Position numbers and translations under genes: made by a program. The notes beneath the pieces were generated by a model. The model made no database searches. It saw only the letters and a program-made list of their open reading frames with translations, and was not told the origin of the DNA. From NCBI RefSeq assembly GCF_002276045.1, contig NZ_NQMR01000041.1, forward strand, positions 1-61,949: 61,949 bases of DNA. Direction: 5' to 3'. Below are positions 1 to 8,513 of this stretch, piece after piece. Numbering within the stretch: position 1 is the first letter of the stretch; every line of letters starts with the position of its first letter. Origin of the DNA: Pseudoalteromonas sp. NBT06-2. GTDB lineage: Bacteria > Pseudomonadota > Gammaproteobacteria > Enterobacterales > Alteromonadaceae.

Positions 1-263
1 ACGGGTTATTGAGGTGTTACGTTATATTTTTTCAACTAACTGTTAGTTAAAGGTTAATTGTTTCATGTATGAGCTTTAAGATATGTCGTTAAGTCATTGT
101 CAATAAATATCTTATAATAACGCAGTTGGCCGCTTATAGTCTTGCCCTACGGGAGTTTGGGTAGGAAACAGCATCAATCTCTGCCCAATATTTTTCGCAT
201 TACAGGCCTGAGCAACAGTTCTGCAAACAAGTAATCAGTGAAATATTAAGTAGCTCAAAATAG

Positions 264-1342
264 TTACTCTGAAGAAGAACCTCCACTTTTAGAGAGGTAA
301 TCTTCTAAAAATTTATAATGTCGCTTTTTATGCCACCCCAACATATTATCAGCTAGCTTAACAGCATCTCTTTGATGTTTTACTGCATTCTCAAAATCGC
401 CTTGTTTTTCGTATGCACTCGCTAAATTATGGTGGCTGTAAGCATCTTTAGGGAACATTTTTATCATATCTTTAAAAACTTTCATTCCAGCTTGTGTTGA
501 CGAGCTTAATAAATGAAAACCTAACGCATTAATTGAGTTTTTGGGTGATACTGCAAAGCCATATTTGTGATCCGACAAATATTTATAATGTTTAATTATG
601 GCATCAATACCTTTTTGCGACACTTTGGAGTCAGGCGCTAGACCATTATGAATATCATTAAATAACTTCTCTATTCCCGTGATGACAGAAAGCAAAGGCA
701 GTGACATAAAATAATTATTTTCAAAATGTTTATAGTGCCAATCTAATTTTTTGGTTGAATGTTTTTTAAATATTGAATGTAGCTGATCATAGGCTTTCAT
801 TTGATGTGCTTCTTTAACATTAGTGCCGTGGCTAAAAAGTAAAAAACGTGATTTTTTATCTAATTTAGCTAACTTTGATGATGCTGTAGATAAAATACCT
901 GCATAGTCATCTTTTAGCTCAGGACTAATTGCAATATAGGCATTAAACATATCAGGCTTGTTGATCAATGCCGATAGCACAATCGAGCCGTTCATTCTAA
1001 ATCCACTCATTATTTTAAAACCATTGGTTCTATATTTTTGATCTATGGTTGGTATAAGTTGTTTATCAAAAAAGTCCAATAGTGGTGTAGTTTTACCTGT
1101 TATATCAGATAACATTGCAGCCCGGTTACCCGAAGCTGGGGTAACAATAATCGTTTGTAGCCAAGGCCATTCACCGTTATGACTCATCCAATCATGCATA
1201 CCGCTTAAATAAGTATCTGAGTAGGAATGCAAATCAAACATTAAAACATAAGATTTATCACTATTTTTAGTATATCCAGATGGTAAAGTGATATTGAAAA
1301 CTAAGGGTTGTGCAAATTCAGAATGAATAATTTATTTTTCAT
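264..1342 (-). pseudogene. Decayed alpha/beta-hydrolase esterase with C-terminal TPR
   Basis: The open frame reads as a COG2819-type putative esterase followed by a TPR-like tail (DAYSHHNLASAYEKQGDFEN). The frame stays open upstream of the first ATG (1241) to about 1331 and encodes family-like sequence (FAQPLVFNITLPSGY), but a TAA then blocks it and no start exists. A plausible original start, MKNKLFIL, lies at 1342 in another frame, so the signal-peptide region carries an indel or deletion. The nucleophile motif, normally GxSxGG, reads GFRMNG, with Ser replaced by Arg. The usual catalytic His in the EDHGSVPL-like motif reads NYFMSLPL. Even if translated, the product should not be an active hydrolase. 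Compare the intact relative at 58075, which has GFSAGG and a GAGHG motif. The family call is firm; pseudogene status is inferred. Confidence 0.75.
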
Positions 1343-1390
1343 AATGTTACGTATAAAATGAACGCTAAATATAAAATGGACATAAAGTGA

Positions 1391-3634
1391 ATGCCTCAGC
1401 AGTTTTGGATAAATGACTATTATATTGACTGCTCTCGCAATCAAATATCACATAACAACATAGTTACAAACATACCGCCTAAGGCGATGGCTGTATTAAA
1501 TATGCTTGTTGAAAGTAACGAGCAAGTAGTCAGTCATGAATCTATTATGGCCACTGTTTGGAAAGAGAGCATTGTTGCGCCTAATACTTTACAACGTTGT
1601 ATTGCGCAATTACGAAAAGCACTGGGTGATAACAGTAAGCAAAAAACCATCATTAAAACCCACTCTAAGCAAGGTTATAGTTTAGAAGCACAAGTATATG
1701 AAACCACAAAATCACCTCAAATATTTAAAAGTGATGCTATTGAAAAAGATCATAAAATAAATGGTAAATATCTTTTAGTAAGTCTCATGATGATCGAGAA
1801 TCTAATGCCCGTTACTCTCCAGATGGACGATTTATTGTTTTTCAACGTAATATACCCAAGCTACTTGGAAATGCATGATTTCAGCGGGAGTTTAAATGGT
1901 CAAATACAAGACATTAATTGCAGGTAATGGTTATTCCCTTATCAACATAAATAACGCGGTAGTTGACCATTTAAAACCCGCCCGTAGGGAATTTATCTGG
2001 TAAGTAATCACTACGTTACATCAGTTTGAAAGGCTATAAGCATTCCTAAAATGATGTGCCTTGTGCTAACTCACCTGATAAATTCTGAAACAAGCATTAT
2101 CAAGTGGCTTGGGTATATAACCCCATGTTCAAGCCATATTTGGGCTAAAGATTTACAAACACATAAAGAATTTAAGTTAACAAAAAATGCGGGCATATAT
2201 GGTACACGCAGCTGGTCTCAAGATGGCAACCAACTCGCATTTGTAGCACAAAGTAATTGCCAAAAAACTGAAAATAGCCCACTACAATGTTGGAAATTAG
2301 TCACATTAGACTTTGCCAAAGCTTTAAAAGCACCGCAGTACACAACCCCAAGACTAGATTGTAATACTAAGCAAGTAGGTTTGGCTCGATGGTTAGCAGA
2401 TGGAACAATTGGTATTTTACGCCAACATAAAAAACAACTGCAAAAAATACAAGCCTATAACCCCAGAACTCAGCAATTAACAGATATATATACGCCACAA
2501 AACAAATATATTTATAGTTATGATTACTCCTTTGTTACTAATGCAATCGCAGTAATAAGTACAACACAAGATAGTCAGCATATAATAGAAAAGTTAAATA
2601 TTACTGGAGAGATATTATCAAGTGCCATCATTAAGCAACCCAAGGGGCTTTCATTTTATGACAACTACTATATGTATTACCACCCTTTTGAAGATTACCT
2701 AATAACAGCAACCCATGAAGGATTATTTCAAATCTTTTTTGATGGTTCATTAAAAAAGGTTAATGCTTTAAATCAGCATGGTATATACAGCCCAAGCTTT
2801 CATCCTGATGGTAAAAAACTCGTTGTTACTCAAGCAAATGCTGATTCTGATATGGCACTTATAAAAATTAAACAAGTTAATACTGATAAAAAGCGCCTAT
2901 TAGATTTAAAACTGCAAACAATTGCACGATCTAATTCCAGTGATATTAACGGTCAATTTCAGCCAAAAGGTAACAATATTGCCTTTATTTCTAAACGCTC
3001 AGGAAAACGACAATTATGGCTGTTTGATGGAAAAAATAGCCGACAAATAAGTAAGTTGAAATATGGCGTACAATCAGTGAGTTTTGCATGGTCAAATGAT
3101 GGTAAATATTTAATATCTATTGATAAAAATATGCTGATTAAGTTTGATTTAGTAGGTGGTTCATCAATTCTAAACATCAACTTACCAATTTATAAAGTTT
3201 TACAATGGACTAAGAAAAATCATTTATTAGTATTATCAAAACACGATAACCAATCAATATTATATCAAGTAGATATGGGTACATTTGAAGTAACTATACT
3301 GGTTAATAAAGATATTTAATGGGCTAATATGACTGAAGACAATACTCTAGTGTATGTTGATACGAGTAAACGGTTTTGGGTGAAAAATGATAAAACTGAC
3401 GAGATCCCACTTTTATCAGCACATTTAGATAGCAATATATTTACATTAGAAAACACTCAATTATATGCCATCAATAAACATAGAGAATTATGGTCTTATT
3501 CACTCAACTCACATAGCTTTAAAATATTGCAACAACTCCCTTCTACCGCACGCTATGTAAGTGACGTTAATAAAGGAGAATTACTTTTTACACAAATGAT
3601 TAATTATCAAAAAGAGCTTATTGAGCTTTACTAA
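1391..3634 (+). pseudogene. CadC-like winged-helix regulator with TolB/WD40-type propeller, broken
   Basis: Residues 1-105 form a Trans_reg_C winged helix (PPKAMAVLNMLVE, VSHESIMATVW, NTLQRCIAQLRKALGD, HSKQGY). The C-terminal part is a periplasmic TolB-like beta-propeller with repeats such as SWSQDGNQLAFVAQ, SPSFHPDGKKLVVTQ and AWSNDGKYLISID. Intact relatives join these through one membrane segment. Three lesions are visible. A frameshift near 1775-1785 moves the propeller start (SHDDRESNARYSPDGRFIVF) into another frame. A MITE sits at 1851-2117. An in-frame TAA at 3317-3319 is followed by coding sequence (WANMTEDNTLVYVD) that continues in frame to 3634. With a single TATA kept in place of the MITE, the frame reads QRNITPCSSHIWAKDL. 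The family call is secure and the gene is inactive. Confidence 0.85.
1851..2117 (-). mobile_element. MITE, type A (full length, 267 bp)
   Basis: The ends are TATACCCAAGCTACTTGG and CAAGTGGCTTGGGTATA, imperfect inverted repeats. The interior holds further palindromes and no ORF of its own. It is the reverse complement, nearly base for base, of the element at 21019-21285, which has the same 267 bp length. It interrupts the propeller regulator. A flanking TATA is the likely target duplication because one TATA restores the frame. No transposase is present. Confidence 0.88.
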
Positions 3635-3673
3635 CAAAAATTTACCAAATGCTTATAACGGTTTAGCCTTTGG

Positions 3674-3811
3674 CTATGAAATATTGAAAGACTCCCATTT
3701 AGCTTGGTTATTATCAAACGCTTGTTGTTGATCATTCGTATCATCAGAACTACAACCTATACACATAGATAAAGTAGCGATACTGATAATTAATTTATTT
3801 TCACTTAACAT
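3674..3811 (-). pseudogene. Truncated small lipoprotein remnant
   Basis: This 45-codon reading frame begins MLSENKLIISIATL and has a lipoprotein-like hydrophobic stretch ending in Cys (SMCIGCSSDD). It continues QQAFDNNQAKWESFNIS and then stops. AKW...NIS resembles the start of the mature part of DUF6174-type lipoproteins, whose remainder is missing here. The stop falls in a TAGCC-AAA-GGCTA palindrome. It could be a real micro-lipoprotein, but truncation is more likely. Of the 390 bases between the regulator and the cold-shock gene, only this and the hairpin at 3902 were noticed. Confidence 0.35.
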
Positions 3812-3901
3812 GTAATTGTTAAAATGAAATGGTTTAATATGAACTATAACAAGGTAAACTTGCATAATACCTTTTAATGTCATAGTTTTAAAAACATAAA
3901 C

Positions 3902-3920
3902 ATGGCTAAAACATAGCCAT
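3902..3920. other. Perfect 7-bp hairpin upstream of the cold-shock gene
   Basis: ATGGCTA and TAGCCAT are separated by five bases. The hairpin lies about 100 bases upstream of the csp start codon. It could be a weak terminator or part of a regulatory leader. No T-tract follows it on the plus strand. Confidence 0.3.
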
Positions 3921-4024
3921 TATACATCTGTGTTTATGGTATTATTGTAAAAATTAATACTAATATCGTAATGGTGATAGCGAAATTAGTTGATTTTATT
4001 CACCAAAAAATAAAGAGTAAAAAT

Positions 4025-4228
4025 ATGAGTACTGGTACAGTTAAATGGTTTAATGCAGACAAAGGTTTTGGTTTTATTACTCCTGAAGACGGTAGTAAAG
4101 ACTTGTTTGTTCATCACTCTGAAATTCAAGTTGACGGTTATAAGACGCTTGACGAAGGTCAGAAGGTTGAATTTGTTGTAGGTGAAGGACAAAAAGGCCC
4201 TTGCGCAACGAATGTTAAACCTCTTTAA
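4025..4228 (+). CDS. Cold-shock protein, CspA family
   Basis: This 67-residue protein is a complete cold-shock domain, a single-stranded nucleic-acid chaperone that melts RNA structure in the cytoplasm. RNP1 reads KGFGFI and RNP2 reads LFVHHSEI. The opening [18 protein letters not shown] matches the usual family start, so the ATG at 4025 is preferred over an upstream ATG at 3971 that would add 18 unrelated residues. The length fits the family. A stem-loop terminator follows. Whether it is cold-induced cannot be seen; the AT-rich stretch before the ORF could hold a long leader. Confidence 0.96.
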   Translation: MSTGTVKWFNADKGFGFITPEDGSKDLFVHHSEIQVDGYKTLDEGQKVEFVVGEGQKGPCATNVKPL

Positions 4229-4252
4229 TCTAATTGCTTACACAAAATAAAC

Positions 4253-4305
4253 AAATTACAGCGGCTATCAGTTCATCCTGAATAATTAGTCAGCTGTAAT
4301 TTTTA
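4253..4305 (+). terminator. Stem-loop terminator of csp
   Basis: AAATTACAGC pairs with GCTGTAATTT across a roughly 30-base interior and is followed by a T-run. It lies 25 bases after the csp stop. Confidence 0.6.
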
Positions 4306-4430
4306 TGTCATAGCGCGAATCCCGAATATTAAAACTATATAAAATGTTAAACTTTAAATTACCCATGTTTTTAAATTCAATACACTATTAAACCAAAAAA
4401 ATCACCTAAATGTCTGCTAATTTTAAAAAA

Positions 4431-4673
4431 TCAGTTTTTTTTATCGTCGGCTTGAATATGTTTTATCGCTTTATCAGTAGTTTGCAACATGCTTAAAAAT
4501 TCTTTTACTAATAATACAAGTCCGTAAATAGCCACTCCGTGATGAGCCCCTATTTGGTGACTATCTGTTTGTAATTGTTCATAAATTTGATAGCCACTTG
4601 TACACATTAAACACAGTGCCATAAATATATTTGTAAAATGACTGTTTGCTATTTTACTTAACCTTTCAATCAT
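4431..4673 (-). CDS. Small membrane protein downstream of PAAR
   Basis: This 80-residue protein is not recognised. Two hydrophobic stretches are visible, roughly residues 15-32 (FTNIFMALCLMCTSG) and 46-62 (GVAIYGLVLLVKEFLS), with a charged C-terminus (KHIQADDKKN). It starts 6 bases after the PAAR stop, so it is very likely the last gene of the VgrG transcript. By position it could be an immunity protein, an effector or a spike-loading helper. The sequence does not decide between these. Confidence 0.65.
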   Translation of the reverse strand: MIERLSKIANSHFTNIFMALCLMCTSGYQIYEQLQTDSHQIGAHHGVAIYGLVLLVKEFLSMLQTTDKAIKHIQADDKKN

Positions 4674-4679
4674 TGAAAA

Positions 4680-4979
4680 TTAACCTATTAAAACCGTTGG
4701 CATTCCTGCCACAATAGTGCCTCCATGAGCAGATTTATCACCCATTCTAATTGCGGGTTTCCCGCCTAATAAAACGCTTGTACTTCCCATTGCTAAACTA
4801 TCTGGAGGGCCGACACAAATCACATTATCTCCTACTACTGCTGCGGGTAAACTACCAATTAAAACAGTTGGCGCACCAGGTCCAATTATTGGCCCTCCAA
4901 CATGAGGAATAGGCGGAACTGCAGGGGATTGCATCGGACATACATGCATATCTGTTATTCTTGCTGCAGGCAGTCCCAT
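4680..4979 (-). CDS. PAAR-domain spike-tip protein
   Basis: This 99-residue protein caps the VgrG trimer of the type VI secretion needle. It shows the Pro/Gly-rich PAAR layout: MGLPAARITDMHVCP near the start, PHVGGPIIGPGAPTVLIG in the middle, and GDKSAHGGTIVAGMPTVLIG at the end. Metal-ligand candidates are the His/Cys of DMHVCP and the His of PHVGG and SAHGG. No toxin extension is fused at the C-terminus. Its ATG abuts the stop of the upstream gene, so translation is probably coupled. Confidence 0.92.
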   Translation of the reverse strand: MGLPAARITDMHVCPMQSPAVPPIPHVGGPIIGPGAPTVLIGSLPAAVVGDNVICVGPPDSLAMGSTSVLLGGKPAIRMGDKSAHGGTIVAGMPTVLIG

Positions 4980-5584
4980 TAGCTTTCCTCTTTTATTGCT
5001 ATCAATTGTGTTTTCACTCTCAAGCCGTTTGCGATATCTATGCCTAATTGAATTGCTTTGATATAAAACTTTTCATAGCCCATTTCACCTTTTTGCCATT
5101 GTGGTACAGCTGCGGCAACTGTAATCGCAGCAGCAACCGCATGGCCATACAAAAATGCTGGCGGCATAACAGCAGGTAATTCCGGTGCAACAATAGAACC
5201 TGTTCCAGACCAATAAACGGCCTTAGCCAACCATGCTGCTGCTGACTCTAACCCAACTCTATCTGCAAGTTGATTAGCTCTAATACGATGAGTTTCGTTA
5301 GGTTGTTTTAACCAATTACGGGCACTGTTAATAGCGTGAACTTGTGTTACATCCCATTCATTTTCGCGCATTTCTAGTACAATACCTGCCCAGTTAATTG
5401 CATCAACCATAGGTAAAGCATGTGCTATAAATTGAACAGTATCATTATAAAGCTTTGCATCATTTAAAGCGTCAATCGCCGTTTTAGGCGTCATATTATC
5501 GTTGATACACAGTTTTGCATCATCGCTTAAATCATATCTGACTAAAATTGATGCGATAGATTGATTGGGTATTTTTTTATACAT
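4979..5584 (-). CDS. T6SS spike-associated protein, adaptor-like (possibly DUF6931)
   Basis: This 201-residue protein lies between vgrG and the PAAR gene and overlaps both by about one base. It is mostly helical, rich in Ala and Trp, with an Ala/Pro-rich middle (AVMPPAFLYGHAVAAAITVAAAVPQW) and no signal peptide. Proteins of this size in this position are often chaperones or adaptors that help mount effectors or PAAR on VgrG. The resemblance to DUF6931 is from memory and not tested. The role is inferred from position only. Confidence 0.65.
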   Translation of the reverse strand: MYKKIPNQSIASILVRYDLSDDAKLCINDNMTPKTAIDALNDAKLYNDTVQFIAHALPMVDAINWAGIVLEMRENEWDVTQVHAINSARNWLKQPNETHRIRANQLADRVGLESAAAWLAKAVYWSGTGSIVAPELPAVMPPAFLYGHAVAAAITVAAAVPQWQKGEMGYEKFYIKAIQLGIDIANGLRVKTQLIAIKEES

Positions 5585-7572
5585 TAGTTTACCTGCACCA
5601 AAGAGCCTGATATTTGTGTGATACCAGAAGACGATACCTTTGTCATCGCTGAAGAACTGAGCTCAGCTCCAGCACTACCGCTGACCTTAGCCTGTGCTGA
5701 AGTACTTACGGTAACACCTGCATTACCCGACATTTTTGCATTAGCATTAGCACTCGCAATAAAGTTACTGCCAGCATTAACTTTAGTTTCTGCATCACTA
5801 TTGAGTTTTATGTTGGCGCCATTTATTTTTACGTCACCGGTAGAATCAATCGATAATTTATCACATTTAATCGCAATACCGCTGGTACTTAGTTCAATAG
5901 AGTTACTACCTACAGTTAAAGTAATTTTATCATCAGCTTCCATAGTAATTTGCTTTGCTTTTTCAGCTAATGTTTCTTTAATTGTTAAAGCATAATTATC
6001 ATTACCTGTCACTGTAATGGCTTTTTCAGTAATACTTGAAAACGCATTAGTGACAGTTTGTTTAAAGTCATTTTCTATTTCAATAACATGATCTTTTGCA
6101 GCATGAAAGTACAGCTGCTCATTATCTTTTTTATCATCAAAACGAATTTCATTTGCAGTTTCACCTAGCTGTGTTTTTATGCCGCTTTGCGTACTATTTA
6201 GCTCATTATATGGTGGCGGGTTTTTACTGTTGTAAACACTGCCAATCACCATAGGTTGATCCGGATCGTTATTAACAAAGCTCACTAATACTTCATCTCC
6301 AACTCTTGGGATAAACTGGGTTCCTAAGCCTGAACTTGCCATAGGCTGTACAACCCGGATCCAACAACTTGGACTATCCCCTCCAACTTTATCCCAATGA
6401 AATTGTACTTTAATGCGACCGCTTACATCATGTTGTGGTTGACCTACCTCACCGCCAATTACAACAGCAGTTTGTAAACCATTGATTACAGGTTTAGGAA
6501 TAAACTTCGGATAAGTTGGGTTCTTTATGGGCCGACATATAAATTGATTAGAATAGCTGACCGATTGCTCTGCCGCTTCAATATTGTGAATAATTTCTTC
6601 TATTGCATAATCACCAAGCTGACGACTATCTGGATGAGCCGATAAAGAAAACTGAGTCGCTAAAGTTAAGTCTTCAACAATACTTTTTGCTTCAACTAAA
6701 CTAAAGTCACTTTGCACTTGATTAAGCCTTTTTTTAACGACTTCACTTGCTAGATCACTCATATCACCTTTAACTGAGTTTGAACCAAATTCATATTGGG
6801 TCAATTTTTGTGTATTGGCCATGGTATGAGATGAGCTAGAATCACCACTATCAACTACCTGAGTGCTTTCATAATCATAATTCACACAGCTAATGGCTGC
6901 ACCATGAAGCTTTAGCCTAGGTTGCCATTGGGTAACAAGCATTTGCTCTCCTGTACGGCTTGACTTGTAATCAAGTTTTGCAATGCTGGCATCTTCATAA
7001 GGCGAGTCAGGATCTTGTAGATTTAACTGATGACTATTACTGGTATGATTAAAATAATAATGTATGCCCTGCTCAGCTAATAACCTTTGCACAAAATCCA
7101 AATCCGTTTCATTATATTGGACACAATAATTACGTTCATCTGATGGCAATGATCCTAATGTGTAATTTCCTGAAAAACCGGCATCATCAAAAACTTCAGA
7201 CAAAATATCCGATAATGTTTTTTGCTGAAAAACACGATAGTTTTTTCTAAAAGTAAGTAGCCATAACCAAGGGCGAAGCACTATTTTATAATGTTGATAA
7301 CTGTTATCACTTTGGCTTTCAAGCAGCTGTACTTCAGTTAAATAACCATTAAATACACGTTTTTCTTTTTGCTTATTATCAGCAACTTCATTCCAGTGAC
7401 AACTAATTGGTTGCCCTAATTGATCATCAGCAGAAAAATTACTGCTGACCAATACGCCTTGAATCAAAAACGGGGTTGATAAACTTTCATTAATAATAAG
7501 TTTATGACCCAAGTGAGTATTATTATTTGAATCAGTAAAATATAATCCTCGGTTTTCAAATTGATATGCCAC
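5584..7572 (-). CDS. vgrG: Type VI secretion spike protein VgrG
   Basis: This 662-residue VgrG/TssI forms the trimeric puncturing spike of the T6SS. The N-terminal phage gp27-like part carries NYCVQYNETDLDFVQRLLAEQGIHYYF. The gp5 OB-fold is marked by QHDVSGRIKVQFHWD, WIRVVQPMAS and PRVGDEVLVSFVNNDPDQPMVIGSVYN. From about residue 560 to the end runs a repetitive Ala/Ser/Lys needle (KMSGNAGVTVS, KVSGSAGAELS), with no extra effector domain. The start codon is GTG with an AAGGA ribosome-binding site. It heads a four-gene unit with no tss genes nearby, so it is an orphan spike island that depends on a secretion apparatus elsewhere. Confidence 0.97.
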   Translation of the reverse strand: MAYQFENRGLYFTDSNNNTHLGHKLIINESLSTPFLIQGVLVSSNFSADDQLGQPISCHWNEVADNKQKEKRVFNGYLTEVQLLESQSDNSYQHYKIVLRPWLWLLTFRKNYRVFQQKTLSDILSEVFDDAGFSGNYTLGSLPSDERNYCVQYNETDLDFVQRLLAEQGIHYYFNHTSNSHQLNLQDPDSPYEDASIAKLDYKSSRTGEQMLVTQWQPRLKLHGAAISCVNYDYESTQVVDSGDSSSSHTMANTQKLTQYEFGSNSVKGDMSDLASEVVKKRLNQVQSDFSLVEAKSIVEDLTLATQFSLSAHPDSRQLGDYAIEEIIHNIEAAEQSVSYSNQFICRPIKNPTYPKFIPKPVINGLQTAVVIGGEVGQPQHDVSGRIKVQFHWDKVGGDSPSCWIRVVQPMASSGLGTQFIPRVGDEVLVSFVNNDPDQPMVIGSVYNSKNPPPYNELNSTQSGIKTQLGETANEIRFDDKKDNEQLYFHAAKDHVIEIENDFKQTVTNAFSSITEKAITVTGNDNYALTIKETLAEKAKQITMEADDKITLTVGSNSIELSTSGIAIKCDKLSIDSTGDVKINGANIKLNSDAETKVNAGSNFIASANANAKMSGNAGVTVSTSAQAKVSGSAGAELSSSAMTKVSSSGITQISGSLVQVN

Positions 7573-7763
7573 ACATTTTCCTTATAAGTTGCAATTTAGG
7601 AGTATTAACCTCATTTAGCTTGAGGTCGATTAATCTAACAGTATCCTGAGTTACCACGTTCAACATTATCATTTAGTCTTTTTATTATTTTTTATTACAC
7701 CTAATTAAACTAGCGTTGTGATATGCAGACTTTAACAAAATGACATCGCTTTTAGCTCATATT

Positions 7764-8021
7764 TATACCCATGATATTTAAAAATACTCGATTTCAGCGA
7801 GAATTCAACCGGATTTAGGTAAGGCATTAATTGAAAATAATGGTTGTTCCCTTATCAAAATTAATAACCCTGTTTAAACTCGCCGAGACGGAGTCTCTGA
7901 GCAAACCCACTTCATCGTTATTTTGGTTTAAAAGCTAGCCTAAATTCCTGTCATCAACACACCTTGAATTGGGCTCGTTCAGATAGCCCTGAAACATGCA
8001 TTTTGAAGTAACATGGGTATA
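7764..8021 (+). mobile_element. MITE, type C (258 bp)
   Basis: The ends are TATACCCATGATATTTAAA and GAAGTAACATGGGTATA. Inside it matches the copy at 22813-23064 almost throughout (GATTTAGGTAAGGCATTAAT, CTCGCCGAGACGGAG, CTGAAACATGCATTTTGAAG), with about 20 unmatched bases around 7935-7960. It carries no ORF. The remaining DNA of the 7573-8513 gap shows no gene that could be recognised. Confidence 0.85.
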
Positions 8022-8513
8022 TATTTACTTTAGCGATAATTTATTTATTAGTAATGGTAAACATCATAAATAATTGTTTACGTTTAAGCTAGGTATTTGA
8101 AACTTGATTTCTATTTGCATCATTAACATATTCATTCAAAGCTATTTTCACTTTAATTTTTGTAGTTTTGACTCATAAGCTTATTGTCAACAAAACAAAA
8201 AAATTTGTGACATACCGCCTTTCTAGGCCGTACACTCATAAAGAAGCTTCGTTTGATATTTTTTACTTGAGTATTCGCTGTGTAATAGACTAAGTTAATA
8301 TATTTCATTATCAATTAAACTAATAACTGTTGCATTGCTTTAAGTCGTTTGGAGGTTTGATGTACTTTATTTTTGGTATCCAATCAAAGGTGCAAAGGCA
8401 CTCGTATTTTTATCCTTGAAAAGTGCAGATTTTGAATAGTTTCATTCTGATTTTTTTTTAACTATATTTAAAACAGTTTTATTTTTTGTATTTTGGATTA
8501 TTTTAGGACAACA

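Noticed and set aside
1..263. Coding sequence at the left edge
   Set aside because: No frame reads as a recognisable protein end; only scattered stops and AT-rich DNA were seen.
5618..5995. A 125-codon plus-strand frame inside vgrG
   Set aside because: It mirrors the repetitive Ala/Ser needle of VgrG on the other strand; low-complexity product, no ribosome-binding site.
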